In this document: positions 26,740-35,116 of the stretch, in pieces
How positions within the stretch are numbered: the stretch's first letter is position 1
How the letters are laid out: every line of letters begins with the position of its first letter
Assembly (NCBI GenBank): GCA_019115985.1
Contig: DXCN01000040.1
Span: 1 to 64,000 of the forward strand
DNA: 64,000 bases
DNA from: Candidatus Rothia avicola
GTDB lineage: Bacteria; Actinomycetota; Actinomycetes; Actinomycetales; Micrococcaceae
Reading direction: 5' to 3'
The notes under the pieces: model-generated
The model's database searches: none
The model's input: the letters and a program-made list of their open reading frames with translations, nothing else
What the model was told of the DNA's origin: nothing
Translations under genes and position numbers: made by a program

Positions 26740-27138
26740 CTACGTTCCTCTGTAGTGGCAGCCCGTTGGGCAGTAGTGGTTGCGGTTGCTGCGGCTGGCC
26801 CAGCGGGCGGCGGTGCGACGGCGGTGGGCCCGGTGCCGCTTAGCCTGAATCTGCCGCCAGACATTCAGCACCTTAGCTTTCGCCCATACGTTCAGGCGGT
26901 GGGCCCAGTGGAATTCGGTGCCCCACAGGCTCATACCCATAAAGATAAAAAGCCAGCCGGGGCCGGGCGTCACCAGCATGATAAGACCGGCGACGATGCA
27001 CAAAAAACCTAGCCCGATAATGAGCAGGCGGTAGAGCAAGAGCAGGGCGGCATGCCGCCCCATAAAGGCGCGGAAGCGCTCCATACGCCGGTGGAGGCAT
27101 CCGCCCTGCCCGCTCTCAATTTCTTTCTCCAGGCTCAT
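26740..27138 (-). CDS. PGPGW (TIGR02611-like) small membrane protein
   Basis: The 132-residue protein has two central hydrophobic helices (LLLYRLLIIGLGFLCIVAGL and the one after it) separated by the signature TPGPGWLFIFMG. The tail is very basic, with many Arg/His/Lys. This matches actinobacterial proteins annotated by the PGPGW motif, of unknown function. It is convergent with the GntR gene (5 bp apart) and lies 11 bp downstream of murB on the same strand, so it may be transcribed with it. Confidence 0.78.
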   Translation of the reverse strand: MSLEKEIESGQGGCLHRRMERFRAFMGRHAALLLLYRLLIIGLGFLCIVAGLIMLVTPGPGWLFIFMGMSLWGTEFHWAHRLNVWAKAKVLNVWRQIQAKRHRAHRRRTAARWASRSNRNHYCPTGCHYRGT

Positions 27139-27149
27139 GACGCCCTGCG

Positions 27150-28250
27150 CTAGAGAGTAAACCCAACGACCACAGGCTCAGGTACCAGGCGCACCCCGAA
27201 GCTTTCCTCCACCCCGGCTCGCACAGCGCGGGCAATAGCCGCGATATCGGTGGTCGAAGCACCCCCGCGGTTGGTGATAGCCAGGGTGTGCTTGGTGGAG
27301 AGCGAAGCCCGGCCGCCGGCAAGCTCCGCTGCCTCGCCCTCAAGGCCGAAGCCCTTATCAAACCCGGAGTGCTGAATCAGCCAGGCGGCAGAGAGCTTAA
27401 CCATGCCGTCCAGAGGTTCACCGGCGGGGGTGGTTGCCGGGTAGCGGGGGGCGTCCTCGGGCAGCTGGGCTGCGACGTCCTGCCCCACAATCGGGTTGGT
27501 GAAGAAGGAGCCGGTGGAGTAGGTGTCCCGGTCGGCGGCATCCAGCACCATGCCCTTGCCTGCGCGCAGGCGCAGCACGGTTTCGCGCACCAGGCGGGAG
27601 TCGGCGCGCTCCCCCACCTCAACTCCCAGCTGGCGGGCCAGCTCAGCGTAGCGGACGGGGGCGGACTGGGAGCCGTGAGGCAGCTGGAAGTCTACGGTCA
27701 GCACCACATAGCGGGGAGACCCGTTGACGGTGGACTGCTTGAGGATCGAGTCGCGGTAGGCGAACTTCAAGTCGGCGTTAGCGAAGGTCTTGTAGCCGCC
27801 AGTTTCGCGGTCCCAGGTGCGAACCGAGGCGATGGTGTGGGCGACCTCAGAGCCGTAGGCCCCCACGTTCTGCACGGGGGTGGCGCCCACGGTGCCGGGA
27901 ATACCGGAGAGGGCCTCAATACCGGAGAGCTCGTGCTCGACGGCGTAGGCCACCAGGTCGTCCCAGGTGTGGCCTGCCTGCACGCGCAGGGTGGTGCCGC
28001 CGCAGGCGTAGTCGCTCACGGTTTCAATACCGGTTGAAGCTATGTGCACCACTGCCCCGTCAAAGCCCTCATCGGCTACCAGCAGGTTAGAGCCCCCGCC
28101 CACCACCAGCAGGTCTTCTCCGGCACGGTCGGCGGCACTTACGGCGTCGATAATCTCCTGTTCGCTGGTGGCCTCAACGAAGAGACGGGCAGGGCCCCCC
28201 ACAGCGGCAGTGGTCAGTTCACTTAAAAGCTTGTCAGTCACGGTGCCCAT
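27150..28250 (-). CDS. murB: UDP-N-acetylenolpyruvoylglucosamine reductase
   Basis: MurB makes UDP-MurNAc by reducing the enolpyruvyl group with NADPH via FAD. The 366-residue product has the FAD-binding GGGSNLLVADEGFDG and the substrate-binding YRDSILK in its middle part, with the catalytic serine in GSFFTNPIV. The C-terminus ends near RLVPEPVVVG. It looks like the type I enzyme (with the loop typical of E. coli). In actinobacteria it often lies beside the MaoC pair and tRNA-Thr/Met, as here, with an MFS gene in between. Confidence 0.95.
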   Translation of the reverse strand: MGTVTDKLLSELTTAAVGGPARLFVEATSEQEIIDAVSAADRAGEDLLVVGGGSNLLVADEGFDGAVVHIASTGIETVSDYACGGTTLRVQAGHTWDDLVAYAVEHELSGIEALSGIPGTVGATPVQNVGAYGSEVAHTIASVRTWDRETGGYKTFANADLKFAYRDSILKQSTVNGSPRYVVLTVDFQLPHGSQSAPVRYAELARQLGVEVGERADSRLVRETVLRLRAGKGMVLDAADRDTYSTGSFFTNPIVGQDVAAQLPEDAPRYPATTPAGEPLDGMVKLSAAWLIQHSGFDKGFGLEGEAAELAGGRASLSTKHTLAITNRGGASTTDIAAIARAVRAGVEESFGVRLVPEPVVVGFTL

Positions 28251-28335
28251 TCTACCGGCTTAGCCCGAATGCCGCCTGCCAGCGTGCTCACCGGGCTCTG
28301 GGAGCTGGGCGCGGGCGTCCTGGCAGCTAACGCGC

Positions 28336-29565
28336 CTAGAGCTTTTCGGTGTGGACGGTGTTGCCCGGCTTGAGGGCGTCCAGGCGGCTGGTAAGCAGGA
28401 GTGAAATGACCACGAAAACGAGTACGGCTAGCAGGCCGTTTCGGATGCCAAAGTGCTCCCCCAGTAGACCCAGCAGGGGCGGGCCGCCCAGGAAGGCCGC
28501 ATAGCCGATGGTTGAGACAACGGAGACGCGGACGGCGGCCTTGAGCGGGTCGTCCGAGGCAGCTGACATGCCGGTCGGGAAGCCGAGGGAGGCTCCCAGG
28601 CCCCAGACCAGCAGGCCGACAAAGCCCAGGGGCACGGTAGGGGCGAAGATGAAGAGGGCCAGGCCGATAATGGCGAGCGAGCAGGTGGTGCGGAGAACCG
28701 GCACCCGGCCAAAGCGGTTGAGCAGGGCAGTGCCGCCAAAACGCCCCACCATCATGGCCACCACAAAGATGAAGTAGCCGAGGGACCCGATGGTGTTGCT
28801 GGTGCCGTAGTCGTGGGTGAGGGCGAGCGCGACCCAGTCGTTGGCGGAACCTTCGGCCAGGGCCATACCGAGGACGAAGAGGCCGATGAGGATGGTGTGT
28901 TTGTCGCGCCAGGCGTCGCGCACCCGGTAGGAGCCGACAGCGGCGATGGCCTGGGTGTCATCCTGGCCGTAGTTTTCGCTGTGGCAGAACTTGAGGGAGA
29001 TGAGGACGAGGGCAGCAACAGCCAGCGCGAAGTAGGCCATGTGGACGGCGAAGGGCACGCCCAGGCGGGTGTCGAGTGTGCCAATAGCGGCACCTGCTAC
29101 GGTGCCGATCGAGAAGAAGCCGTGCATGATGGGGGTGACGTAGCGCCCCAGTGCCCGCTCATTGGCGACGCCCTGCACATTGGAGGCCACGTTGGAGACA
29201 GCGCTGCCCAGTCCCTGAAGCATGAGGCCGAGCAGGGTTACGGGAACGCTGGCGAGGTGCACGCCCAGGCCGATCAGGAGCATGCCGGTGACGGTGGTGA
29301 TGTAGGCTGCCGCGATACAGCGGATAGCGCCGAAGCGGGCCACGAAGGCGCCTGAGAAGCTCACGGCGCAGAAGGAACCGATGGTCATACCCAGCAGCAG
29401 CAAGCCCATGGGACCGGAGCTCAGCCCCAGCCCGTTAGCCACATCGGGCAGGCGGGTCAGCAGGGCAGAAACCACTAAACCGCTAGCAAAGAAAAGCCCC
29501 AGCACAGCCCTGTACCAGGTCTTAATCTGCCGGTCGGAAAGCTGGGTGCGGGGGTTATGTGCCAT
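28336..29565 (-). CDS. Major facilitator superfamily transporter
   Basis: The 409-residue protein has about twelve membrane helices in two halves, with a longer polar loop between residues 195 and 220. Motif-like segments include GRFGGTALLNRFGRVPV in the second half. Resemblance is to YbjJ-like MFS exporters, but substrate prediction is not possible. The start ATG at 29565 is preceded by a modest ribosome-binding site. It lies on the same strand between hadB and murB with gaps over 80 bp on both sides. Confidence 0.85.
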   Translation of the reverse strand: MAHNPRTQLSDRQIKTWYRAVLGLFFASGLVVSALLTRLPDVANGLGLSSGPMGLLLLGMTIGSFCAVSFSGAFVARFGAIRCIAAAYITTVTGMLLIGLGVHLASVPVTLLGLMLQGLGSAVSNVASNVQGVANERALGRYVTPIMHGFFSIGTVAGAAIGTLDTRLGVPFAVHMAYFALAVAALVLISLKFCHSENYGQDDTQAIAAVGSYRVRDAWRDKHTILIGLFVLGMALAEGSANDWVALALTHDYGTSNTIGSLGYFIFVVAMMVGRFGGTALLNRFGRVPVLRTTCSLAIIGLALFIFAPTVPLGFVGLLVWGLGASLGFPTGMSAASDDPLKAAVRVSVVSTIGYAAFLGGPPLLGLLGEHFGIRNGLLAVLVFVVISLLLTSRLDALKPGNTVHTEKL

Positions 29566-29708
29566 GGTGGGTAAGGTCGATTCTCTCGTAGTAAAGCTAA
29601 GAGGGCGCGTCAGTGTGTTTGTGTCCTGCTGTCTATTCTAGTGGTCGTGCACAACAGGGCGCCCGCTCAATCTCTGAACGGGCGCCTTTGGTCCGCAAGT
29701 TGGGGGCG

Positions 29709-30170
29709 CTAAGCGAGCTTCACGAGAGCCTGGGCCTTCATCAGCACCTTTTGCTCTTTGCCCTCGCTATCGGGGGCGGTGACGGTCAGGTCGATGCGGG
29801 CGGTGCGGGCGTCCGCATCCAGGGCACCGACCTTACCGGCAACCGAGATGACGTTTCCGCCGGTAGCTGGGGAGGCCGTGTCATCAGCATCGGGTATCGG
29901 AACCGGCTTGGAGAAGCGGGTCTGGTAGTCCACAATCGCACCGGCGTCGCCTACCCAGTCGGTCACCAGCTGCACGGCAGCGCCCATGGTGAACATGCCG
30001 TGGGCGATGACCCCGGGCAGGCCCACAGCGGTTGCGAAGCGCTCGTTCCAGTGGATGGGGTTGAAGTCGCCGGACGCGCCCGCGTAGGCCACCAGGTCAG
30101 CGCGGGTGACAGGAATCTGACGGGCACCGATCTCGGCACCCTTTTCAAGGGAGTCAAAAGAGATAGCCAT
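29709..30170 (-). CDS. hadB: MaoC-like (R)-hydroxyacyl dehydratase subunit, HadB type
   Basis: The 153-residue hot-dog protein has the hydratase-2 motif GASGDFNPIHWNE with the catalytic Asp and His. In actinobacteria HadA/HadB heterodimers dehydrate 3-hydroxyacyl-ACPs, best known for mycobacterial FAS-II. An organism like this has no mycolate pathway visible here, so the substrate is uncertain. It is 3 bp downstream of hadA, implying translational coupling. Confidence 0.82.
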   Translation of the reverse strand: MAISFDSLEKGAEIGARQIPVTRADLVAYAGASGDFNPIHWNERFATAVGLPGVIAHGMFTMGAAVQLVTDWVGDAGAIVDYQTRFSKPVPIPDADDTASPATGGNVISVAGKVGALDADARTARIDLTVTAPDSEGKEQKVLMKAQALVKLA

Positions 30171-30173
30171 GGG

Positions 30174-30620
30174 TTAGTCCTCCGCCCGAACCAGCAGTGA
30201 TGAGATGCAGGTGGCGACCTTTTCGCCCTCTACAGTGGTGATTTCTTCGCGGGTGGTCAGCATAGCGCCGGCTCCCATGACGCGCACGCTATCGACGTGC
30301 ACCTCGGTCAGCAGCTCGTCCCCTGCCACGATTGGGCGGTGGTGGGTGAAGCGCTGGTCAGCGTGGACCACGCGGGAGAAATCGATACCGGCTTCGGGGT
30401 CACCAATCAGGGCGGCGTCTGCCTTCTGGGCCAGAATAATGGCGAAGGTGGGCGGGGCAATCAGGTCGCTGTAGCCTGCGCGCTGGGCGGCCTGCACGTC
30501 AAAGTGCAGGGGGCTGGTGGCCTTCACGGCTGTAGCGAATTCACGGATTTTCTCTCGCCCCACCAGATAGGGCTCTGTGGCCGGGTAGGTGCGGCCTACG
30601 ATCTCTTGGTTAATAGCCAT
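30174..30620 (-). CDS. hadA: MaoC N-terminal-type dehydratase subunit, HadA type
   Basis: The 148-residue hot-dog protein (MAINQEIVGRTYPATEPYLV) is of the MaoC-dehydrat_N/UPF0336 type and is the partner subunit of HadB. It lacks the Asp-x4-His active site, as expected for the structural subunit. The ATG at 30620 was chosen from the family start; three more codons lie upstream. It sits just after the tRNA cluster terminator. In mycobacteria the same genes lie next to tRNA-Trp and secE, whereas here they are 18 kb apart. Confidence 0.82.
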   Translation of the reverse strand: MAINQEIVGRTYPATEPYLVGREKIREFATAVKATSPLHFDVQAAQRAGYSDLIAPPTFAIILAQKADAALIGDPEAGIDFSRVVHADQRFTHHRPIVAGDELLTEVHVDSVRVMGAGAMLTTREEITTVEGEKVATCISSLLVRAED

Positions 30621-30638
30621 AGAAACCACTCTACAAAC

Positions 30639-30671
30639 AAAAAACCTGCCAAGCTAATGCTTGACAGGTTA
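30639..30671 (-). terminator. Terminator of the tRNA Thr-Met-Thr cluster
   Basis: On the minus strand AACCTG.CAAG pairs with CTTG.CAGGTT (10 bp, one mismatch), then TTTTTTG. It lies 5 bp beyond the tRNA-Thr and 19 bp before hadA. Confidence 0.88.
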
Positions 30672-30675
30672 TCTG

Positions 30676-30747
30676 AGCCCCGACCGGGAATCGATCCCGG
30701 GACCTCCATCTTACCAAGATGGCGCTCTACCACTGAGCTATCGGGGC
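30676..30747 (-). tRNA. trnT: tRNA-Thr (GGT), copy 1
   Basis: A 72-nt cloverleaf with acceptor GCCCCGA/TCGGGGC, anticodon stem CCATC/GATGG and loop TTGGTAA (anticodon GGT). CCA is not encoded. The 5' end is only one base away from the end of tRNA-Met, so processing must separate them precisely. Confidence 0.96.
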
Positions 30748-30748
30748 G

Positions 30749-30822
30749 TAGCGGTGGACGGGCTCGATCCGTCGACCTCACGATTATGAGTCGTGCGCTC
30801 TAACCAGCTGAGCTACACCGCC
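30749..30822 (-). tRNA. trnM: tRNA-Met (CAT)
   Basis: A 74-nt cloverleaf with 5' GGCGGTG, anticodon loop CTCATAA (CAT) in stem CACGA/TCGTG and discriminator A. The first acceptor pair is G-U, and there are no three consecutive G-C pairs in the anticodon stem. Elongator Met is therefore more likely than initiator; a tRNA-Ile2 (lysidine) role is less likely. Confidence 0.9.
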
Positions 30823-30848
30823 ACGTATGAACTTTTGGGCTCATACAG

Positions 30849-30920
30849 AGCCCCGACCGGGAATCGATCCCGGGACCTCCATCTTACCAAGATGGCGCTC
30901 TACCACTGAGCTATCGGGGC
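30849..30920 (-). tRNA. trnT: tRNA-Thr (GGT), copy 2
   Basis: Identical base for base to the copy at 30676-30747 over 72 nt, with unrelated flanks beyond the neighbouring GA. It is the first gene of the cluster, 26 bp upstream of tRNA-Met. Confidence 0.96.
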
Positions 30921-31015
30921 AACAGATATTAGCTTACGGTACAACCTTTGGAAGACGCAAATCTAGAACCTGTTTTTTTGGGTGTTCTAGGGCACAAGTT
31001 GAAATGGTGCTCTAT

Positions 31016-31136
31016 GGGTAAGGGGGCGCAGGCTCGCAGCGAAGCTGCTGGCTGCGGGGCTGGCGTGAATCGCTTGTGAGCGTCAGCGAACCAGCGAGAG
31101 GGTCGGCAGCGAGCGCGAGCCTGCAGAACCTTATCC
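31016..31136 (+). repeat. Intergenic structured repeat, copy C
   Basis: Inner outer-stem GCAGGCTCGC/GCGAGCCTGC (31028-31037 and 31115-31124). A further pairing GGGTAAGG/CCTTATCC lies at the edges (31016-31023 and 31129-31136). The core is nearly identical to copy D. It abuts the stop codon of the downstream-facing deaD gene, so it may also act as its terminator. Compared with copy D, one outer pair has changed on both sides (C-G here, T-A in D). Confidence 0.85.
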
Positions 31137-33068
31137 TTAGAACTTCTTGCGGCCCTTCTTCTTGCCGCCAAAGTCCTTCTTGCCGAAACGGTCGTCACGG
31201 TCAAATTTCTTGCCGTCGAACTTCTTCTTGCCGCCGAAGTCCCTCTTACCAAAGCCGCGGTCGTCGCGGTCGAACTTGCGTCCGCCTCCGCCGCCCTTGG
31301 GGCCGCGGTCGCGCTTGATGTTGATGAATTCGCCGGCTACCTGGGTGTCGCGCAGGCGGTCGAAGAAGTCACCGGGCAGTTCTGCTTCGGGCAGGGAGAC
31401 GATGGTGAAGTGCTGGCGGATGTCGATTGCGCCGACCTGCTTGCCCTTGAGGCCGCCTTCGTTGGTGAGGGCACCGACGATAGCTGCGGGTGAGACGTGG
31501 GAGGAGCGGCCCACGTTGAGCTTGAAGTCGACCATGCCTTCTTCGGAGTGGCGACGGCCGCCGCGGGGCTTGTCGGCGCGGTCGAAGTCTCGGTCGCGGT
31601 CGCGCTTCTTGCTCTTGGGTTCGGGCATTTCTTCGGCCAGGAAGGGGCGGCCCTGCTGGGCGATGACTGCCAGGGCTGCTGCGATTTCTTCGCCTTCAAC
31701 GTCGTGTTCGTTAGCGTAGGCGTCGATGAGTTCGCGGAAGAAGCTGAGATCTTCGGTTTCGATGGTGTCGGTGATCTGCTGGGCGAACTTCTGCTTGCGG
31801 TTGGCGTTGACGTCTTCAACGGTGGGCATGTGCATCTGCTCGACCTGCTGGCGGGTTGCCTTTTCAATCTGGCGCAGCATGTACTTTTCACGCGGGGTCA
31901 TGAAGAGGATGGCTTCACCGGCGCGGCCTGCGCGGCCTGTTCGGCCGATGCGGTGCACGTAAGATTCGGTGTCGTGGGGGATGTCGAAGTTGACGACCAG
32001 GGAGATACGCTCGACGTCGAGGCCGCGGGCGGCGACGTCGGTGGCGACCAGGATGTCGATGCGGCCATCGCGCAGGGCTTCGACGGTGCGTTCGCGCTGG
32101 TTCTGGGGAATATCGCCGTTGATGGCGGCAGCCTGGTAGCCGCGGGCCTTGAGCTTGTCGGCGACTTCTTCGGTTTCCTTCTTGGTGCGGACGAAGGCGA
32201 TGATACCGTCGTAGTCTTCGACCTCAAGCACGCGGGTCATGGCTTCGAGCTTGTGGGAGTGCATGACCTGCATGTAGCGCTGGCGGATGTTGGCGCTGGT
32301 GGTGGTCTTTGACTTGACGCGTACCTCTGCGGGGTCGTTGAGGTACTGCTCAGCGATCTTGCGGATGCTCTTGGGCATGGTTGCTGAGAAGAGGGCAACC
32401 TGCTTGGAGTCGGGGGTATCTGCCAAGATCTGCTCTACGTCTTCGGCGAAGCCCATACGGAGCATTTCGTCGGCTTCGTCCAGTACCAGGTACTGCAGGT
32501 TGGAGAGGTCCAGGGAGCCCTTTTTCAGGTGGTCGATGACGCGGCCGGGGGTACCGACAACGACCTGGGCGCCGCGCTTGAGGCCTGCCAGCTGGGGGCC
32601 GTAGGGTGAACCGCCGTAGACAGGCAGCACGGTGAAGTCGGGCATTTCGGTTGCGTAGGACGAGAAGGCTTCGGCAACCTGCAGGGCCAGTTCGCGGGTG
32701 GGGGCTAGGACGAGCACCTGGGTGTCCTTGGAAACGCCGTTGATGTCAGCCAGTTCTGCCAGGGTTGAGAGGGCAGGTAGGGCAAAGGCTGCGGTTTTGC
32801 CGGTGCCGGTCTGGGCTAGGCCAACGACGTCGCGGCCTTCAAGCAGCAGGGGGATGGTTTCAGCCTGGATGGGTGAGGGCTTTTCGTAGCCGACCTTTTC
32901 GAGGGCTGCCAGGACGCGGGCGTCCAGGCCTAGGTCGGTGAAGCGGGTGCCGCCGTCCTCGTCCTTTTCTACCTGCTGGGTGGGGGTGTCTACAACCGGT
33001 TCCTGGAAGATGGCGTCGGTTGCGGTTTCTGCGTTAACGGCAGTATTTTCAGTCAATGTTGTCCTCAT
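31137..33068 (-). CDS. deaD: DEAD-box ATP-dependent RNA helicase
   Basis: CsdA/DeaD helicases unwind RNA in ribosome assembly and mRNA decay, notably in the cold. The approximately 640-residue product has the Q motif (FTDLGLDARVLAALEKVGYE), AQTGTGKTAAF, VLDEADEML, SATMPK, and the helicase C domain ending HRIGRTGRAGRAG. A DbpA-like RNA-binding domain follows, then a Lys/Arg/Gly/Asp/Phe-rich tail (GGKKKFDGKKFDRDD) typical of actinobacterial enzymes. The ATG at 33068 is annotated. A TTG twelve bases later (33056), preceded by GAGG at good spacing, may be the true start. A long leader of about 300 bp precedes it. Confidence 0.94.
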   Translation of the reverse strand: MRTTLTENTAVNAETATDAIFQEPVVDTPTQQVEKDEDGGTRFTDLGLDARVLAALEKVGYEKPSPIQAETIPLLLEGRDVVGLAQTGTGKTAAFALPALSTLAELADINGVSKDTQVLVLAPTRELALQVAEAFSSYATEMPDFTVLPVYGGSPYGPQLAGLKRGAQVVVGTPGRVIDHLKKGSLDLSNLQYLVLDEADEMLRMGFAEDVEQILADTPDSKQVALFSATMPKSIRKIAEQYLNDPAEVRVKSKTTTSANIRQRYMQVMHSHKLEAMTRVLEVEDYDGIIAFVRTKKETEEVADKLKARGYQAAAINGDIPQNQRERTVEALRDGRIDILVATDVAARGLDVERISLVVNFDIPHDTESYVHRIGRTGRAGRAGEAILFMTPREKYMLRQIEKATRQQVEQMHMPTVEDVNANRKQKFAQQITDTIETEDLSFFRELIDAYANEHDVEGEEIAAALAVIAQQGRPFLAEEMPEPKSKKRDRDRDFDRADKPRGGRRHSEEGMVDFKLNVGRSSHVSPAAIVGALTNEGGLKGKQVGAIDIRQHFTIVSLPEAELPGDFFDRLRDTQVAGEFINIKRDRGPKGGGGGRKFDRDDRGFGKRDFGGKKKFDGKKFDRDDRFGKKDFGGKKKGRKKF

Positions 33069-33406
33069 CGAGTGGGGTTTCAGCACTCTCACTGAGGTGG
33101 AGGTGCTGTACGGGTATCCCCGTGGAATGCTCGCGAGGGGCCTCAAAGATCAGAGGTCTTCGGTTCGTGGGCGCTGGCTATCAGGGGTGCGCGCTTGGGC
33201 GAGCTGATTACACATCAGGTTCTCTAGTCGAAGGTTCAACGGTCTGCTTAGCCTAAGTATGTTCGTTGAACGCGCGTGGCCCTGTGGTTGTGTGCCAGTA
33301 GCGGGCATGGGCGCTGAAGAGAAATGGTCGGGGGTTCCCGAGTCTTACGTTTTTAACTCTACCCTAGTTTGGGCGTTTTGGGCCCGGGTGGTGACAGAGG
33401 GTACAG
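33069..33406 (-). other. Long untranslated region upstream of deaD
   Basis: This 338-bp gap has no supported gene. On the minus strand it holds complementary segments such as CAGCAC/GTGCTG and CGGG-ATA-CCCG within 60 bp of the start, plus a weak TAGGCT hexamer near 33249. A long structured leader is usual for cold-induced helicases, but the promoter is not obvious. Confidence 0.4.
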
Positions 33407-35011
33407 CTAGCGGGTGCGGACGGCGATGTCGATGCTGCCGATGGTGCGGTAGTGCACGTAGGTGGCAGTACCGTAGCGGCCGGTGGCGTAAGCGACGGCG
33501 CTGGTGGGCGGGGTGCCGCCCCAGGCACTGCCGAGTTTGTCGACGAGCACGTAGTCGGGGCCAGGTGCCCCGGAGTGGCCGATCCAGTAGGCGGTATGGT
33601 TGGGCACCAGGTAGGTGAGGACGGAGAGGTCGGCAGCTACGGTGGTGCCTTCTGGGATAGCGGCGACGGCTTCGGCCTTCATCCGGTCAGTGGTGGAAAG
33701 CTCAGTGGTGACAAAGTCCGGGTCAGCCAGCTGGGCCAGGGGCTGGTTGGGCAGGAACCCTAGGCTGACGATGAGGGCGAGCGCGGGTAGGGCTACCGGG
33801 GCGCGGTGGCGCAGGGTCGCGAAGATGGTGCGGACGGTGCGCCCGGCGGGTGCTGCCCCGAGCTGATAGGCGGGGAGGCGCGTACGGGCAACGGCTCGGG
33901 CGAGCACATCGAGCAGGGCGGTGAAGACGATGGGCATGAGCACCAGGTTGTAGTGCCAGGTGGGTTCCCAGTAGCCCTCTTGGGGTGAGAGGAAGCGCCA
34001 GATGAGGGTGGGGGCTGCGATGAGGGCGAGGGGGCTGGTTGTCCAGGCCAGGACGCCGGTGAGCAGGAGCAGCCCGAGGGTGGCGGTTTTTTGCCAGGGG
34101 TAGAGGAGCTGGGCGAAGGCGCCGAGGGGGTCGCCGATAGCCTCTGCGATGTCGAGTTTGTCGGAGTAGTCGAAGACTCCGCCGGTGTTGAAGTGGGGCA
34201 GGATAAGGCCGATAGCGAGCAGGGGCCAGACTATGCCCCAGAGCATGAGCAGGCTGGCCTCGGCGACCACTGGGGTGTTGGCCCAGGAGCGCAGCAGGGT
34301 GCGGTAGCGTTCGCGGCGGGGGCGTACCGGGGCGGACGCCGAGGGGAAGGCTATGCTGCTGGCGGTTGAGAGCCAGCCGGTGCGGGCCAGGGCGACGAGC
34401 CCGATCACGAAAACCGTGATGCCGACGTCCTCTTTGACGAAGACCAGGGGGGCTGCCCAGTAGATAGCGCGGCGCAGCAGGGGGGCTGGGGCGTCTGCCA
34501 GGCGGGTCATAGCCAGGTAGCCCAGGCTCATGACGAGCAGGGGCAGGGCGAAGGCCACCTCGTGGAATTGAACGGCTACAGCCTGCTGAATGCCGAAGCT
34601 CAGTGCGTAGGCAAGGCCCAGGGCCAGGGCTGCCCAGGGGGCCAGGATTCTCTGGGCAAACCGCACCAGCAGGTAGACAGACAGGGCAACCAGCCCATTT
34701 TGTACATAGAGCAGGGTGGCGGGTGTAGGCCAGAGCCAGTAAAAGGGGGTCAGCAGCACGGTGACGGGGTGGAAGTGATCGCCCAGCAGGTTGAACCCCT
34801 CCCCCTTGATAGGAACAATCGGAGTTTCCCCTGCCGCATATGCCTTAGCCAGCTGCGAGAAGATGCCCAGGTCCCAGGATGGCACCACGTAGTGCCGCCA
34901 CTGTAACCAGGAGTAGACGCTGTAGAGGGCAAAGGCAGCTAGGGCCAGGGCGGCAGCGCTCATGCGCGCCCTGAGGGGGTGGGCTTCTGCTGGCAGTAGG
35001 GAGGAGCTCAT
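33407..35011 (-). CDS. DUF2079 family multi-pass membrane protein
   Basis: The 534-residue protein has about 10-12 membrane helices. Near the N-terminus is the pattern WDLGIFSQLAKAYA followed by the conserved LLGDHFHPV, typical of DUF2079, which resembles GT-C glycosyltransferases. The catalytic Asp/Glu in the first loop is therefore probably the WD and GDH residues. Its sugar donor and acceptor are unknown. The C-terminal part (after residue 440) is a predicted extracytoplasmic domain. It stands alone. Confidence 0.82.
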   Translation of the reverse strand: MSSSLLPAEAHPLRARMSAAALALAAFALYSVYSWLQWRHYVVPSWDLGIFSQLAKAYAAGETPIVPIKGEGFNLLGDHFHPVTVLLTPFYWLWPTPATLLYVQNGLVALSVYLLVRFAQRILAPWAALALGLAYALSFGIQQAVAVQFHEVAFALPLLVMSLGYLAMTRLADAPAPLLRRAIYWAAPLVFVKEDVGITVFVIGLVALARTGWLSTASSIAFPSASAPVRPRRERYRTLLRSWANTPVVAEASLLMLWGIVWPLLAIGLILPHFNTGGVFDYSDKLDIAEAIGDPLGAFAQLLYPWQKTATLGLLLLTGVLAWTTSPLALIAAPTLIWRFLSPQEGYWEPTWHYNLVLMPIVFTALLDVLARAVARTRLPAYQLGAAPAGRTVRTIFATLRHRAPVALPALALIVSLGFLPNQPLAQLADPDFVTTELSTTDRMKAEAVAAIPEGTTVAADLSVLTYLVPNHTAYWIGHSGAPGPDYVLVDKLGSAWGGTPPTSAVAYATGRYGTATYVHYRTIGSIDIAVRTR

Positions 35012-35116
35012 GCGCCTTCTTCATCTGAGGTTGGGGTGGGTGCCACGGGTGCGGCGTCTTGTACGAGTATAGACAGCAAAGTGGTTCTGTGGGTCGGGTA
35101 GAGCGGGTGTGAGACG

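Noticed and set aside
30749..30822. CAT-anticodon tRNA as initiator tRNA or tRNA-Ile2
   Set aside because: Acceptor first pair is G-U, not a mismatch, and the anticodon stem lacks three G-C pairs, so it is not the initiator; the body resembles elongator Met more than Ile2.
31076..31318. Open frame beginning MSVSEPARGSAASASL, identical at 56455
   Set aside because: The shared N-terminus comes from repeat copies C and D, the rest is antisense to deaD or menD, and there is no ribosome-binding site or family likeness.
31497..32312. Long 271-codon open frame antisense to deaD
   Set aside because: It mirrors a highly expressed helicase gene; such frames are common opposite GC-rich coding sequence, and no motif was seen.
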